A stretch of DNA of 6,866 bases from contig JALSSQ010000320.1 in the NCBI GenBank assembly GCA_026984165.1, forward strand, positions 1 through 6,866. The letters are read 5' to 3'. This stretch comes from Sulfurovum sp. GTDB taxonomy: Bacteria > Campylobacterota > Campylobacteria > Campylobacterales > Sulfurovaceae. Both the position numbers and the translations under genes were made by a program. This document shows, piece after piece, positions 1-6,653 of this stretch (position 1 is its first letter; each line of letters starts with the position of its first letter). The notes under the pieces are model-generated. The model saw only the letters and a list, made by a program, of their open reading frames with translations, searched no databases and had not been told where the DNA came from.

Positions 1-7
1 ACATGGT

Positions 8-2569
8 TCATTTCTTTTTGGTTTTTTTTTCTGCAGTTATTGGCTTACGTTTTTTAGACTCTTCAGCCATACCACCCTCTTCGAGAGATTGATTGGGGGT
101 TGCATCGGCCACTTCACTCTCAAGCTCCTCTCGTATCTGCTCTATAGCTGCTTCCTCCTCTTCAGGAGAGCTAAAGTCAAACTGTACCAGATGGAGTGTT
201 TTGACCGCTTCGTATTTGATACGCTGTACAAGATCGGTAAAGAGACGGTAGCTGTCTTGTTTATACTCAGTGAGTGGGTCTTTTTGGTTGTATCCGCGCA
301 GTCCGATACCGGTCTTGAGCACATCCATCTCATAAAGGTGGTCTCTCCACTGCGGATCAAGCACTTGAAGGTACAAGATACGCTCTATCTCTTTGCGTTG
401 TTCTGGGTCAATAGGCTCCATTTTGGCTTCGTAGAGCTTTTCCATCATATCACGTATCATGCTTGTCAGCTCTTCTACTTCTTTGCCTTTAAATTCTTCA
501 GCATTTACCTCTATGTGCAACTCTTCTTTGATGAGTGCTGCAAGTTTTTCAACATCATAGTCTTCTGTTGGCATACCTTCAAAGATTTCAGCTTCAGCTA
601 GTAGATGAGCGATGTACTCTTCACGGTTCTCTTTAATCTTCGCACCGATGTCAAACTCAGGGTCAAGCAACTGATTTCTAAAGGCATAAATAGCTTTACG
701 CTGGTGGTTTGCTACATCATCATACTCTAAGATATGTTTACGAGACTCATAGTGTTGGTTTTCTACTTTTTTCTGTGCTTTTTCTACAGAACGTGTGACG
801 ATTTTGGAGTCTATGTACTCTCCATCTTCCACACCTAGTTTATTCATGATGTTTCTAATCTTCTCACCACCAAAGATACGTAGAAGGTTATCATCTAGGC
901 TTAGGAAAAACTGGGATTCACCTGGGTCACCTTGACGACCAGAACGTCCGCGCAGTTGGTTGTCTATACGTCTGCTTTCATGACGCTCTGTACCAAGTAT
1001 CATCAGACCACCAAGTGCTCTTACCTCATCATCTATCTTGATGTCCACTCCACGTCCAGCCATATTGGTAGCTACGGTGACTGCACCTTTTTGCCCTGCA
1101 TTCATAATAATCTCTGCTTCTTGTGCGTGGTTTTTGGCATTGAGCATATTGTGTGGTATTTTTTCTGCTTTGAGTCTGGCATCAATCATTTCAGATTTTT
1201 CGATAGACGCGGTACCTATAAGTACAGGCTGACCCTTAGCATGAAGTTCTTTCACACGTTTGACCACTGCATCTAGTTTTTCACGCTCTGTGTTATAGAT
1301 AAGGTCATTTTTATCAATCCTTGCGATTGGAAGATTGGTTGGAATAGAGATAACATCCAAGTTATAGATTTGTGAAAATTCAGTCGCTTCTGTTTGTGCT
1401 GTTCCTGTCATCCCTGCAAGCTTTTCGTACAGTCTAAAGTAGTTTTGGTAGGTAATTTCAGCTAAGGTTTGAGACTCTTCTTGTATCTCTACACCCTCTT
1501 TGGCTTCCAAGGCCTGGTGTAATCCTTCTGAGTATCTACGCCCTTCACTTAAACGTCCTGTAAATTCATCAACAATGATGATTTCATTGTTTTGTACGAC
1601 ATAATCGACATCTTTTTCAAAGATATAGTGTGCTTTGAGGGCTTGATCTAGGTGGTGAGAAAGTGCAGCATTTTCCAAGCTGTAGAGGTTTTCAACTTCA
1701 AAGAGGTCTTGTGCTTTTTGCAGTCCTTGTTCTGTCATGATAATAGTTCTGTTCTTTTCATCGACGATGAAATCACCTGTGGTTTTTTCATCTTCGCCTG
1801 CTTTGACTTCTATTTTCTCTCCACGCTGCATCTGTTTGGCTATGGCATCTGCTTTTGCATAGTGGTTATGGTCTCGTTGTGTAGGTCCAGAGATAATCAG
1901 TGGTGTTCTAGCTTCGTCTATTAAGATAGAATCAACTTCATCAACAATAGCATAATGATGTTCACGTTGTACCTTTTCTTCGGCACGTACTTTCATGTTG
2001 TCACGAAGGTAGTCAAAACCATATTCGTTATTGGTACCATAGGTAATATCTGCATCATATTGTGCTTTTCTGTCCATATCATCATGAATATCTGCAGTAA
2101 TGCATCCTACCGAGTATCCTAAAAATTCATACAAAGGTGCCATTTCTGCACTGTCTCTACTGGCAAGATAGTCGTTTACAGTGACGACATGCACCCCTTT
2201 GCCATGCATTGCATTGAGTGCTACAGCGAGGGTGGCAACAAGTGTCTTTCCCTCTCCTGTTTTCATCTCTGCGATGTTACCATCGTTGAGTACCATACCC
2301 CCAATCATCTGTACATCATAATGTCTCATACCCAAAGTACGTTTCGATGCTTCACGTGTAATAGCAAAAGAGTCATACAGAACATCCTCTAGGGATTTTT
2401 CTCCATTTCTGACAGAAGATTTTAGTGCTTCAAATGCAGCTTTGAGTGCATCATCATTCATTGTTTCATATTGTTTTTCAAGTGCATTGACTAGACGGAC
2501 TTTTTTGAGATAGCGTTTAACAATTTTGTCATTTTGCGTGCCAAAGATTTTCAGGAGACTTTTTATCAT
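8..2569 (-). CDS. secA: Preprotein translocase ATPase SecA
   Basis: SecA is the peripheral motor ATPase that pushes unfolded preproteins through SecYEG. The 853-aa product has the full motor. Walker A MKTGEGKT is at residues 102-109 and the Walker B/DEAD-type segment [12 protein letters not shown] at about 210-221. The [17 protein letters not shown] and KLAGMTGTA motifs follow mid-protein. NBD2 carries [12 protein letters not shown] and the arginine-finger segment [23 protein letters not shown], followed by helical wing and scaffold regions. The ATG at 2569 has AGGTG about 8 nt upstream. Oddity: the C-terminus lacks the usual Cys-x-Cys...Cys-His zinc/SecB-binding tail and ends in a lysine-rich stretch ([15 protein letters not shown]). 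That stretch is encoded partly by a nine-base homopolymer at 22-30. After the stop, an ATG on the same strand (positions 5-3) could begin the next gene, but the window ends there. Length is within the family range. Identification is secure. Confidence 0.98.
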   Translation of the reverse strand: MIKSLLKIFGTQNDKIVKRYLKKVRLVNALEKQYETMNDDALKAAFEALKSSVRNGEKSLEDVLYDSFAITREASKRTLGMRHYDVQMIGGMVLNDGNIAEMKTGEGKTLVATLAVALNAMHGKGVHVVTVNDYLASRDSAEMAPLYEFLGYSVGCITADIHDDMDRKAQYDADITYGTNNEYGFDYLRDNMKVRAEEKVQREHHYAIVDEVDSILIDEARTPLIISGPTQRDHNHYAKADAIAKQMQRGEKIEVKAGEDEKTTGDFIVDEKNRTIIMTEQGLQKAQDLFEVENLYSLENAALSHHLDQALKAHYIFEKDVDYVVQNNEIIIVDEFTGRLSEGRRYSEGLHQALEAKEGVEIQEESQTLAEITYQNYFRLYEKLAGMTGTAQTEATEFSQIYNLDVISIPTNLPIARIDKNDLIYNTEREKLDAVVKRVKELHAKGQPVLIGTASIEKSEMIDARLKAEKIPHNMLNAKNHAQEAEIIMNAGQKGAVTVATNMAGRGVDIKIDDEVRALGGLMILGTERHESRRIDNQLRGRSGRQGDPGESQFFLSLDDNLLRIFGGEKIRNIMNKLGVEDGEYIDSKIVTRSVEKAQKKVENQHYESRKHILEYDDVANHQRKAIYAFRNQLLDPEFDIGAKIKENREEYIAHLLAEAEIFEGMPTEDYDVEKLAALIKEELHIEVNAEEFKGKEVEELTSMIRDMMEKLYEAKMEPIDPEQRKEIERILYLQVLDPQWRDHLYEMDVLKTGIGLRGYNQKDPLTEYKQDSYRLFTDLVQRIKYEAVKTLHLVQFDFSSPEEEEAAIEQIREELESEVADATPNQSLEEGGMAEESKKRKPITAEKKTKKK

Positions 2570-2585
2570 GTTGGTTACACCTAAT

Positions 2586-2591
2586 ATTATA
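2586..2591 (-). promoter_or_regulatory. Candidate -10 box for secA
   Basis: Reading leftward, TATAAT lies 16 nt before the secA ATG, with the AGGTG ribosome-binding site (2582-2578) between them. The hexamer is perfect. If used, however, the transcript would start at or inside the ribosome-binding site, giving a very short leader. The motif ATTATAAT is also self-complementary and could arise by chance in AT-rich DNA. A promoter farther upstream in the 170-bp divergent gap is equally possible. Confidence 0.25.
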
Positions 2592-2644
2592 ATGGTGATA
2601 ATTTTATCTAAATAGTGATTAATATTCCGTTAGGGAATTGTTTT

Positions 2645-2668
2645 GTAGGGATGCTTCACCAACATTCC
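2645..2668. repeat. Possible degenerate REP-like hairpin
   Basis: A GTAG tetranucleotide (2645-2648) is followed by an imperfect inverted repeat. GGATG-C-TT pairs with AA-CAT-TCC around the loop CACC, with two single-base bulges. The GTAG-plus-hairpin layout matches REP sequences, but the stem differs from the clean REPs at 4621-4729 and 6654-6762 and has no inverted partner here. It may be a relic of another REP family or a chance structure in the secA/lolA divergent region. Confidence 0.25.
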
Positions 2669-2708
2669 ACAATTTTCAGTCATACTAACCCCATGCCAAG
2701 TGAGATTT

Positions 2709-2717
2709 TGGTATATT
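2709..2717 (+). promoter_or_regulatory. Extended -10 promoter for the lolA operon
   Basis: TGGTATATT matches the extended -10 form TGnTATAAT with one change. No convincing -35 hexamer lies upstream (CCCCAT at 17-bp spacing). A missing -35 is typical of extended -10 promoters and of Campylobacterota sigma-70 promoters. Start of transcription would be near 2724, just ahead of the ribosome-binding site AAGGA (2728-2732), giving a leader of about 16 nt before the lolA ATG at 2740. Confidence 0.45.
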
Positions 2718-2739
2718 TTTATCTAAGAAGGAAAAGATA

Positions 2740-3264
2740 ATGATAAAGATAATATTGATTTTAGCATTAGGGTTATATGTGCATGCAGCATCTATAATGC
2801 TTCCAGAAAATTTTCAAGCAGATTTTATCCAAAAGATAACAAACCCGAAAAAAAAAGTAATTAATTATAGGGGAAAAGTACATTTTTCAAACAAGAAACT
2901 GTTAAAATGGGAGTATATTGAACCTACCAAAAAAGAAGTCTGTACCAATGGAAGTGAATTAACTGTGGTGGACCATGATTTGGAGCAAGTGTCAAATTAT
3001 CGTGTTCATCAAGGTTTTGATTTTACAAAGATTGTAAAGAGAGCCAAAGTGTATAAAAAAAATATTTTTACAGCAAAATATGAAAATATTAATTATACTA
3101 TACAAGTAGATGCAAAACAAAGAGTACAGAGTATTGCCTATTTTGATGAGTTGGACAATAAAGTGCAAATAGTTTTTAAAAAAGTAAAATATGGCAAGGG
3201 CAATCTGAGTAAAAAAAACATAACCTGCAAAGTACCTAAAGACTATGATATAATAAGAGGATAA
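2740..3264 (+). CDS. lolA: Outer-membrane lipoprotein carrier LolA
   Basis: LolA is the periplasmic chaperone that takes mature lipoproteins released by the LolCDE complex and hands them on at the outer membrane. The 174-aa protein starts with a short signal peptide (MIKIILILALGLYVHA, likely cut after residue 16). Next comes the LolA pattern: the first strand F-Q-A-D-F-I-Q-K-I, then Y-R-G-K-V-H-F and L-K-W-E-Y-I-E-P, with an open beta-barrel-like alternation after that. It is slightly short for the family, as is common in this phylum. AAGGA lies 7 nt before the ATG. It is the first gene of an operon and stands back to back with secA, an arrangement I recall from Campylobacter. A run of nine A bases (2848-2856) falls inside the reading frame at the Lys-Lys-Lys codons. 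The family call rests on the signal peptide, fold pattern and context. Confidence 0.85.
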   Translation: MIKIILILALGLYVHAASIMLPENFQADFIQKITNPKKKVINYRGKVHFSNKKLLKWEYIEPTKKEVCTNGSELTVVDHDLEQVSNYRVHQGFDFTKIVKRAKVYKKNIFTAKYENINYTIQVDAKQRVQSIAYFDELDNKVQIVFKKVKYGKGNLSKKNITCKVPKDYDIIRG

Positions 3265-3265
3265 T

Positions 3266-3811
3266 ATGAAAGAGATACTTTCAGCCATTCAAAATGACTC
3301 AACATTGATGCTTATAGGTGGTATAGCTATAGCTGTGATGCTTGTAATTGTTTTAGTGGTTGTAGTTTCTGCAATGCGTGTAAAAGTATATAAAGATAGA
3401 TTTAAAAATCTTTTATTTGATCTCAAAGAGAAGACCGCACATATCACTAAAATAGAAAAAGAGCTTCAAGAATACAAGATAAAAGATGCCAAAAGTCAGC
3501 AAGAACTTGCACAATTTGAAGAGACAAAAAGTACACTAAAAACAGCGAATGAGTCTTATCTTGATTTGCAAAATAAATTTAATGAAAATGAAAAAGAACT
3601 GAGTCAAGTCAAAGCAAAACTGGAAGCCAAAGAAGGCATATATGAAGCATTGCTAAAAGAACATGAAAATCTAAAAGAGCGTTTTGATGCAACGCTTGAA
3701 GAAAATACTAAATATCGAACAACCAATGCACGCTTACTTATGAAACTTGAAAATGAAGAACGTTTTGCTCAGTCAATGAAAGAGAAAAAAGAGACTCAAG
3801 GTAAAATGTAA
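3266..3811 (+). CDS. Membrane-anchored coiled-coil protein, unknown function
   Basis: The 181-aa protein has a short N-terminus, one strongly hydrophobic helix at about residues 15-37 (IGGIAIAVMLVIVLVVVV) and a basic stop-transfer segment (MRVKVYKDRFKN). The rest, about 45-175, is rich in Glu, Lys and Leu with heptad-like spacing, so it is predicted to be a long coiled coil in the cytoplasm. The layout resembles the N-terminal part of RmuC-type proteins (membrane helix plus coiled coil), but the C-terminal nuclease-like domain of RmuC is missing and no catalytic motif is seen. The ATG starts 1 nt after the lolA stop, with AGAGG 5 nt upstream. Its stop overlaps the ppk2 start by one base (TAATG), so it is embedded in the operon and probably translationally coupled. 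I do not recognise a named family. Confidence 0.8.
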   Translation: MKEILSAIQNDSTLMLIGGIAIAVMLVIVLVVVVSAMRVKVYKDRFKNLLFDLKEKTAHITKIEKELQEYKIKDAKSQQELAQFEETKSTLKTANESYLDLQNKFNENEKELSQVKAKLEAKEGIYEALLKEHENLKERFDATLEENTKYRTTNARLLMKLENEERFAQSMKEKKETQGKM

Positions 3812-4617
3812 TGCAAAAAATTGTTTACACAGAAAATTTGGCAGAATATAAAAAAAAGCCTTCTAAAGTATTTAAAAAAAATGGCAATATTAAACGAGAC
3901 TTTTATGAAAAGGAGTCCTTCAAACTTCAACATGAGTTGGTCAAACTTCAAAAATGGGTGATTGACAATGAAAAGCGACTACTTGTCATTTTTGAAGGGA
4001 TGGACACCGCAGGAAAAAGCTCAACAATTAAAGAATTTAATGCATATCTAAACCCAAGAGAAGCACGCTCTGTTGCTTTACCCAAGCCCAACTCCAAAGA
4101 GCTTGGACAGTGGTATTTTCAACGCCATCTCAAGCAGATCCCCAATGCCGGCGAGATAGTCTTTTTTGACAGAAGCTGGTACAACAGAGCAGGCATAGAG
4201 CAGGTATTTGGTTTCTGTACACAAGCACAGCACGAACATTTTTACAGACAAGTCAATGGTGTAGAAGAGATGCTTGTAGATGATGGCATACTCTTTTTCA
4301 AGTTCTATCTAAACATAAGCAAAGAGACACAACAAAACCGTATAAAAGACCGTGAAACCAACCCTCTTAAAAGTTGGAAACTCTCAGAACTTGACTACAA
4401 GTCCATGGCAAAATACCATGAGTATGAAGTACTAAGAGACAAAATGTTTAACATCTCAGGCACACCCCATGCCCCATGGTGCGAACTAGATGCCAACGAT
4501 AAAAAGCGTGCAAGGCTCAATGCCGTGCGTTATTTGCTTGCAAATATCGACTATGAGGGTAAAGATACTTCTGTGATAACAGGGGCGGATAAAAGGATTG
4601 TAACTCTACATTCCTAA
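3811..4617 (+). CDS. ppk2: Polyphosphate kinase 2 family protein (class I type)
   Basis: PPK2 enzymes transfer phosphate between polyphosphate and nucleoside diphosphates, usually making ADP/GDP into ATP/GTP. The 268-aa single-domain protein has the P-loop GMDTAGKSS at residues 63-71. The segment ARSVALPKPN plus QWYFQRHL is at about 85-106. The Walker B region VFFDRSWYNRAG is at 117-128, followed by F-G-F-C-T. The basic lid KDRETNPLKSWKLSELD is at about 179-195. The order and spacing fit one-domain class I PPK2 proteins. The P-loop reads K-S-S where many relatives have K-G-G; whether this is lineage-specific cannot be judged here. The start overlaps the preceding stop by one base and AAGG lies 9 nt upstream. 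Two A8 tracts occur within the first 25 codons. It is last in the lolA operon, and the REPIN beginning 4 nt after its stop may end transcription. Confidence 0.93.
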   Translation: MQKIVYTENLAEYKKKPSKVFKKNGNIKRDFYEKESFKLQHELVKLQKWVIDNEKRLLVIFEGMDTAGKSSTIKEFNAYLNPREARSVALPKPNSKELGQWYFQRHLKQIPNAGEIVFFDRSWYNRAGIEQVFGFCTQAQHEHFYRQVNGVEEMLVDDGILFFKFYLNISKETQQNRIKDRETNPLKSWKLSELDYKSMAKYHEYEVLRDKMFNISGTPHAPWCELDANDKKRARLNAVRYLLANIDYEGKDTSVITGADKRIVTLHS

Positions 4618-4620
4618 TCA

Positions 4621-4729
4621 TGTAGGTGTGATCATGTCACACGCTAAGAGTGCATCTGAACAACAAATACAATCACAATTCCCCACACTGCCAAGCCGAG
4701 ATTTGATGTGCGACATGGTCGCACCTACA
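4621..4729. repeat. REPIN copy 1 (inverted pair of REP hairpins, 109 bp)
   Basis: The element is bounded by 22-bp near-identical inverted ends. The left REP is GTAG (4622-4625) plus a hairpin, GTGTGAT/CAT/GTCACAC (4626-4642, last pair G-T). The right REP is the hairpin GTGCGAC/ATG/GTCGCAC (4708-4724) plus CTAC (4725-4728). GTAG next to a short hairpin is the signature recognised by TnpA-REP (RAYT) transposases. The 65-bp interior contains ACAATCACAATTC and GATTTGAT, both shared with copy 2. It fills the entire gap between the convergent ppk2 and WYL genes. Its CTAC supplies the WYL stop codon. The hairpins could work as a two-way terminator or 3' RNA stabiliser, but no long U-run follows. It carries no coding sequence and depends on a transposase elsewhere. 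Confidence 0.9.
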
Positions 4730-5636
4730 GGGCTTCTAATTTTTTTCTAAGTGTGCGTTTGAGCATCTTTTTAAAGCCTTGTGGTGCGATGATACTGATT
4801 TGAGGTAGCCACTTGATGACAAGCTCTTCTAACTCATGTAGGCTTGTGACAGTGTAGTGTACTTCTATGTCTCCGTTGTCAAAGGTATGTACCACTTCTT
4901 GGCTAGGTAAGTATTTTTTAAACAAAAAGAAGCGTCTTACTTTTTTTGAAACCCTTAAACGTACCAACATCTCATCATTCCCAAAGACTGCCCATGGGGT
5001 TTGAATGTTGGCGATAAAACTGCGGATGTCGCTGTGGGGTATGAAGGTTTTGTTTTTATACTCCACTTCCTCTATCATGGCTATGCGTCTAAACTCGAAG
5101 TTGTTTTTGGAGCTGTTTTCGCCTACCATGTAAAAGTTTTCGTTAAGAAAAAGGATTTTGTAGGGTTTGAAGTTGGCGTGCGAGAGGGATCTTTCACTTT
5201 TATAGCGTATTTTTATCTCTTTATGAAATTTGATGGCATGTTCTAATTTTTTGATGACTTCATAGTTTTGCATACTCTCAAAGGGGCGTGACTTAAACTC
5301 GTAAACCAACATCGATTTATCTACCAGTGCCTGGGTCTTGTCACTGATGAGGCTCTGCTTTTGTGTCACCCCAAAGAGGCTGACGATGTTTGCTAAGGTC
5401 ATGAGGTCTGTAGCGTGAAGTACATCGTCTAACAGCACTTTTTTATACGCCCTATAACACTCTCCCTCTTTGGACATAAAGTCCCCAAAGCGTTCACGTA
5501 TCAGCTCAAAGTCACGCCGTATGGTTCTGTCACTGACCTCATACTCTTCTGCAAGTCGAGTAACACAGAGTTTTTTGCCCTCGTTGAGGTGTTTTAGGAT
5601 TTCAATGGTGCGGTATAGGCTGGATTTTTGGCTCAT
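4725..5636 (-). CDS. HTH-WYL domain transcriptional regulator
   Basis: The 303-aa protein is built like DeoR/YafY-type WYL regulators. A winged helix-turn-helix spans about residues 8-60, with recognition helix VSDRTIRRDFELI at 34-46. A linker follows. The WYL domain is at about 137-200, where the signature strand reads FYMVGE (168-173) and the ligand-contacting basic residues EFRR are at about 181-184. A C-terminal WCX-type domain spans about 220-300 and includes WLPQISIIAP. WYL domains sense nucleotide or nucleic-acid-type ligands and such regulators often control defence or stress operons; the ligand here is unknown. The start ATG overlaps the stop of the upstream small gene (ATGA), and no clear ribosome-binding site is seen, so coupled translation is likely. 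The stop codon TAG lies inside REPIN copy 1, so the natural C-terminus may have been redefined by that element. Confidence 0.92.
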   Translation of the reverse strand: MSQKSSLYRTIEILKHLNEGKKLCVTRLAEEYEVSDRTIRRDFELIRERFGDFMSKEGECYRAYKKVLLDDVLHATDLMTLANIVSLFGVTQKQSLISDKTQALVDKSMLVYEFKSRPFESMQNYEVIKKLEHAIKFHKEIKIRYKSERSLSHANFKPYKILFLNENFYMVGENSSKNNFEFRRIAMIEEVEYKNKTFIPHSDIRSFIANIQTPWAVFGNDEMLVRLRVSKKVRRFFLFKKYLPSQEVVHTFDNGDIEVHYTVTSLHELEELVIKWLPQISIIAPQGFKKMLKRTLRKKLEAL

Positions 5637-5863
5637 AAGACATCACTTGCAAAGAGTCTATCGAGTATGCGTTCATCGGAGTAGACACCTGTAGAATTTT
5701 TAAATATTTCTATCTCTATATTACCCTCTGCATCAAACTCAACCTCCCAACGTTCACCTAGTATGGTGATAAGCACCATGATGTACTCATCCCTGTTGTG
5801 TTCTATGGTGTAGTGGATTTTATGAAGTTCTAGTTTTTGGAGGAAGAGTAGTAGTTTTTGCAT
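5633..5863 (-). CDS. Small conserved-looking protein, unknown function (76 aa)
   Basis: I place the start at the ATG at 5863, 1 nt after the stop of the upstream HEPN-like gene. A TTG at 5878 would add five residues and overlap that gene; neither start has a good ribosome-binding site. The protein has an N-terminal amphipathic helix (MQKLLLFLQKLEL), then a run of likely beta strands around IHYTIEHNRDEYIMVLITI and GERWEVEFDAEGNIEIEIF (with GERWEVEF at residues 36-43), and a last helix ERILDRLF. It is acidic, with no cysteines, signal peptide or membrane segment. This alpha-beta-alpha build recalls small antitoxin or immunity-like proteins. It lacks the GS...DxD motif of MNT-type antitoxins, so it is not the usual HEPN partner. 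Its four-base overlap with the WYL gene argues that it is really translated. Confidence 0.78.
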   Translation of the reverse strand: MQKLLLFLQKLELHKIHYTIEHNRDEYIMVLITILGERWEVEFDAEGNIEIEIFKNSTGVYSDERILDRLFASDVL

Positions 5864-5864
5864 G

Positions 5865-6560
5865 TCAAATATTATCAAGATGTTTAGCTAGAAAATCTTT
5901 TATGTCTCGAATCATCTTTTGTACATCTTCTTTTGTAAATTCAGACTCTTTGCCATGAGCTGCTGAGTTTCTTATGTCTGCTAATGCAGTGATACGTTTT
6001 TGTTCTAGTTTGTTATATATACCTTTCTTCGCTAGGTCAGCATTCATTTTGTCAAGTTTCCCGTGTGCTATTTCTTCTTGTGTACAAATTTCGCGAATAC
6101 CTGTTTCTAAAACTACTCCCGCTATGACTGCTGAGGCTAATTTGTAACCACTATTTAAAAGTTCTTGAGCTTGCTCTAATTGTGTTTCAAAAACTTCTGC
6201 TTGTATGAGGGTTTTTATTGATGATAAGTAGCCTTTTTCATAATCATTTTTAAATGTAAGAAAAATGGATTTTATTATCAAAAAAGTATCAAACTTTTCA
6301 TTGCTATTTATAGAAGCAGTAATATCATAAAATTCTTTGTAATATATCGAATCAGTATTTACAATTTTTTTTAATAAATCTTTGACTTGGATACACCATG
6401 TAATAATTTCACTAGAGTCAATACGGGAAATTTCTTCCGTTTCATGTGTATCGAACATATGGGCTCTTATGGTTCGTTCATGTACAATCTTTTTTGTAGT
6501 TTCTATAGATTTAATTGTATTTTCTAGTTCTTCAAATCGTTTCCATATTTTTTTATTCAA
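5865..6560 (-). CDS. HEPN/DUF4145-like domain protein, unknown function
   Basis: The 231-aa protein begins at TTG (6560), supported by AAGGTG 4 nt upstream (6570-6565); the next in-frame ATG is at residue 35 and would lose the N-terminal helix. Residues 1-125 are mostly helical and unrecognised. The C-terminal part, about 125-228, is a helical bundle. One helix is AQELLNSGYKLASAVIAGVVLE and a later helix is ITALADIRNSAAHG, with R197 and H202 in an R-x4-H arrangement as in HEPN and DUF4145 domains. In HEPN ribonucleases this Arg/His pair is catalytic, but DUF4145-like relatives are often of unknown activity, so RNase function is only a possibility. It is the first gene of the three-gene minus-strand operon. 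The region is visibly more AT-rich than secA or the WYL gene. No membrane segment or signal peptide is seen. Confidence 0.82.
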   Translation of the reverse strand: MNKKIWKRFEELENTIKSIETTKKIVHERTIRAHMFDTHETEEISRIDSSEIITWCIQVKDLLKKIVNTDSIYYKEFYDITASINSNEKFDTFLIIKSIFLTFKNDYEKGYLSSIKTLIQAEVFETQLEQAQELLNSGYKLASAVIAGVVLETGIREICTQEEIAHGKLDKMNADLAKKGIYNKLEQKRITALADIRNSAAHGKESEFTKEDVQKMIRDIKDFLAKHLDNI

Positions 6561-6564
6561 GTTA

Positions 6565-6570
6565 CACCTT
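6565..6570 (-). promoter_or_regulatory. Ribosome-binding site for the TTG-started HEPN-like gene
   Basis: On the minus strand AAGGTG lies 4 nt before the TTG at 6560. This is the only good Shine-Dalgarno match near the 5' end of the frame, and it decides the choice of the rare TTG start over the ATG at codon 35. Confidence 0.6.
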
Positions 6571-6600
6571 CACTATCAATTTTAGCTTAGTATTATTACA

Positions 6601-6647
6601 TCGGACAAAATACGTCATTAAAATATTGTACCATACTTTTAACAAAA
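6601..6647 (+). repeat. Duplicated cis-regulatory block, copy A (47 bp)
   Basis: This block aligns without gaps to 6784-6830, with 34 of 47 positions identical. The conserved ends are TCGGACA-N-AATACG at the left and ATACT..TAACAAAA at the right. It lies between the HEPN-like gene and REPIN copy 2. The position matching the TATAAT of copy B reads TACCAT here (6629-6634), so rightward promoter activity may be lost. The conserved left core contains GAC...GTC half-sites when read on the minus strand (GACGTATTTTGTC). It could be an operator for the leftward operon. Confidence 0.6.
6625..6630 (-). promoter_or_regulatory. Candidate -10 box for the HEPN-like/small/WYL operon
   Basis: Reading leftward, TACAAT lies about 64 nt upstream of the TTG start. 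It is one base from TATAAT, but there is no clear -35 at the normal distance. Transcription from it would run over the TCGGACA core of block A, which would suit repressor control. A weaker alternative closer to the gene (TTGTCC ... TAAAAT) would leave almost no leader. Confidence 0.25.
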
Positions 6648-6653
6648 TAATAC

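Noticed and set aside
1..5. Possible start codon of a LolC/FtsX-type permease gene after secA on the minus strand
   Set aside because: An ATG is present at 5-3, and I recall a permease gene in this position in Campylobacter, but five bases cannot support a gene call.
89..2392. Several plus-strand open frames opposite secA (for example 89-601, 932-1276, 1652-1924)
   Set aside because: They are antisense to a full-length, motif-complete SecA, have no good ribosome-binding sites and give Cys/Phe-rich products typical of reverse-strand shadows.
2992..3288. Minus-strand frame of 98 codons opposite lolA
   Set aside because: Low-complexity, Phe/Ile/Tyr-rich antisense of an AT-rich gene; no start signal; it conflicts with lolA and the following gene.
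4621..4729. Insertion sequence or MITE with a DDE-type transposase
   Set aside because: There are no coding sequence and no clear target-site duplication beside the ends. The GTAG-plus-hairpin structure fits REP/RAYT biology better.
4618..4735. Classical intrinsic terminator for ppk2 or the WYL gene
   Set aside because: Hairpins are present, but neither strand shows the run of U residues expected straight after the stem. Any terminator role is left as a possibility under the REPIN entry.
5001..5694. Plus-strand frames opposite the WYL gene and the 76-aa gene
   Set aside because: Antisense to an intact HTH-WYL reading frame whose coupling with the upstream gene is clear.
5864..5878. TTG at 5878 as the start of the 76-aa gene
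   Set aside because: It adds only five residues inside the upstream gene and has no ribosome-binding site. The ATG directly after the upstream stop is the simpler choice, though not proven.
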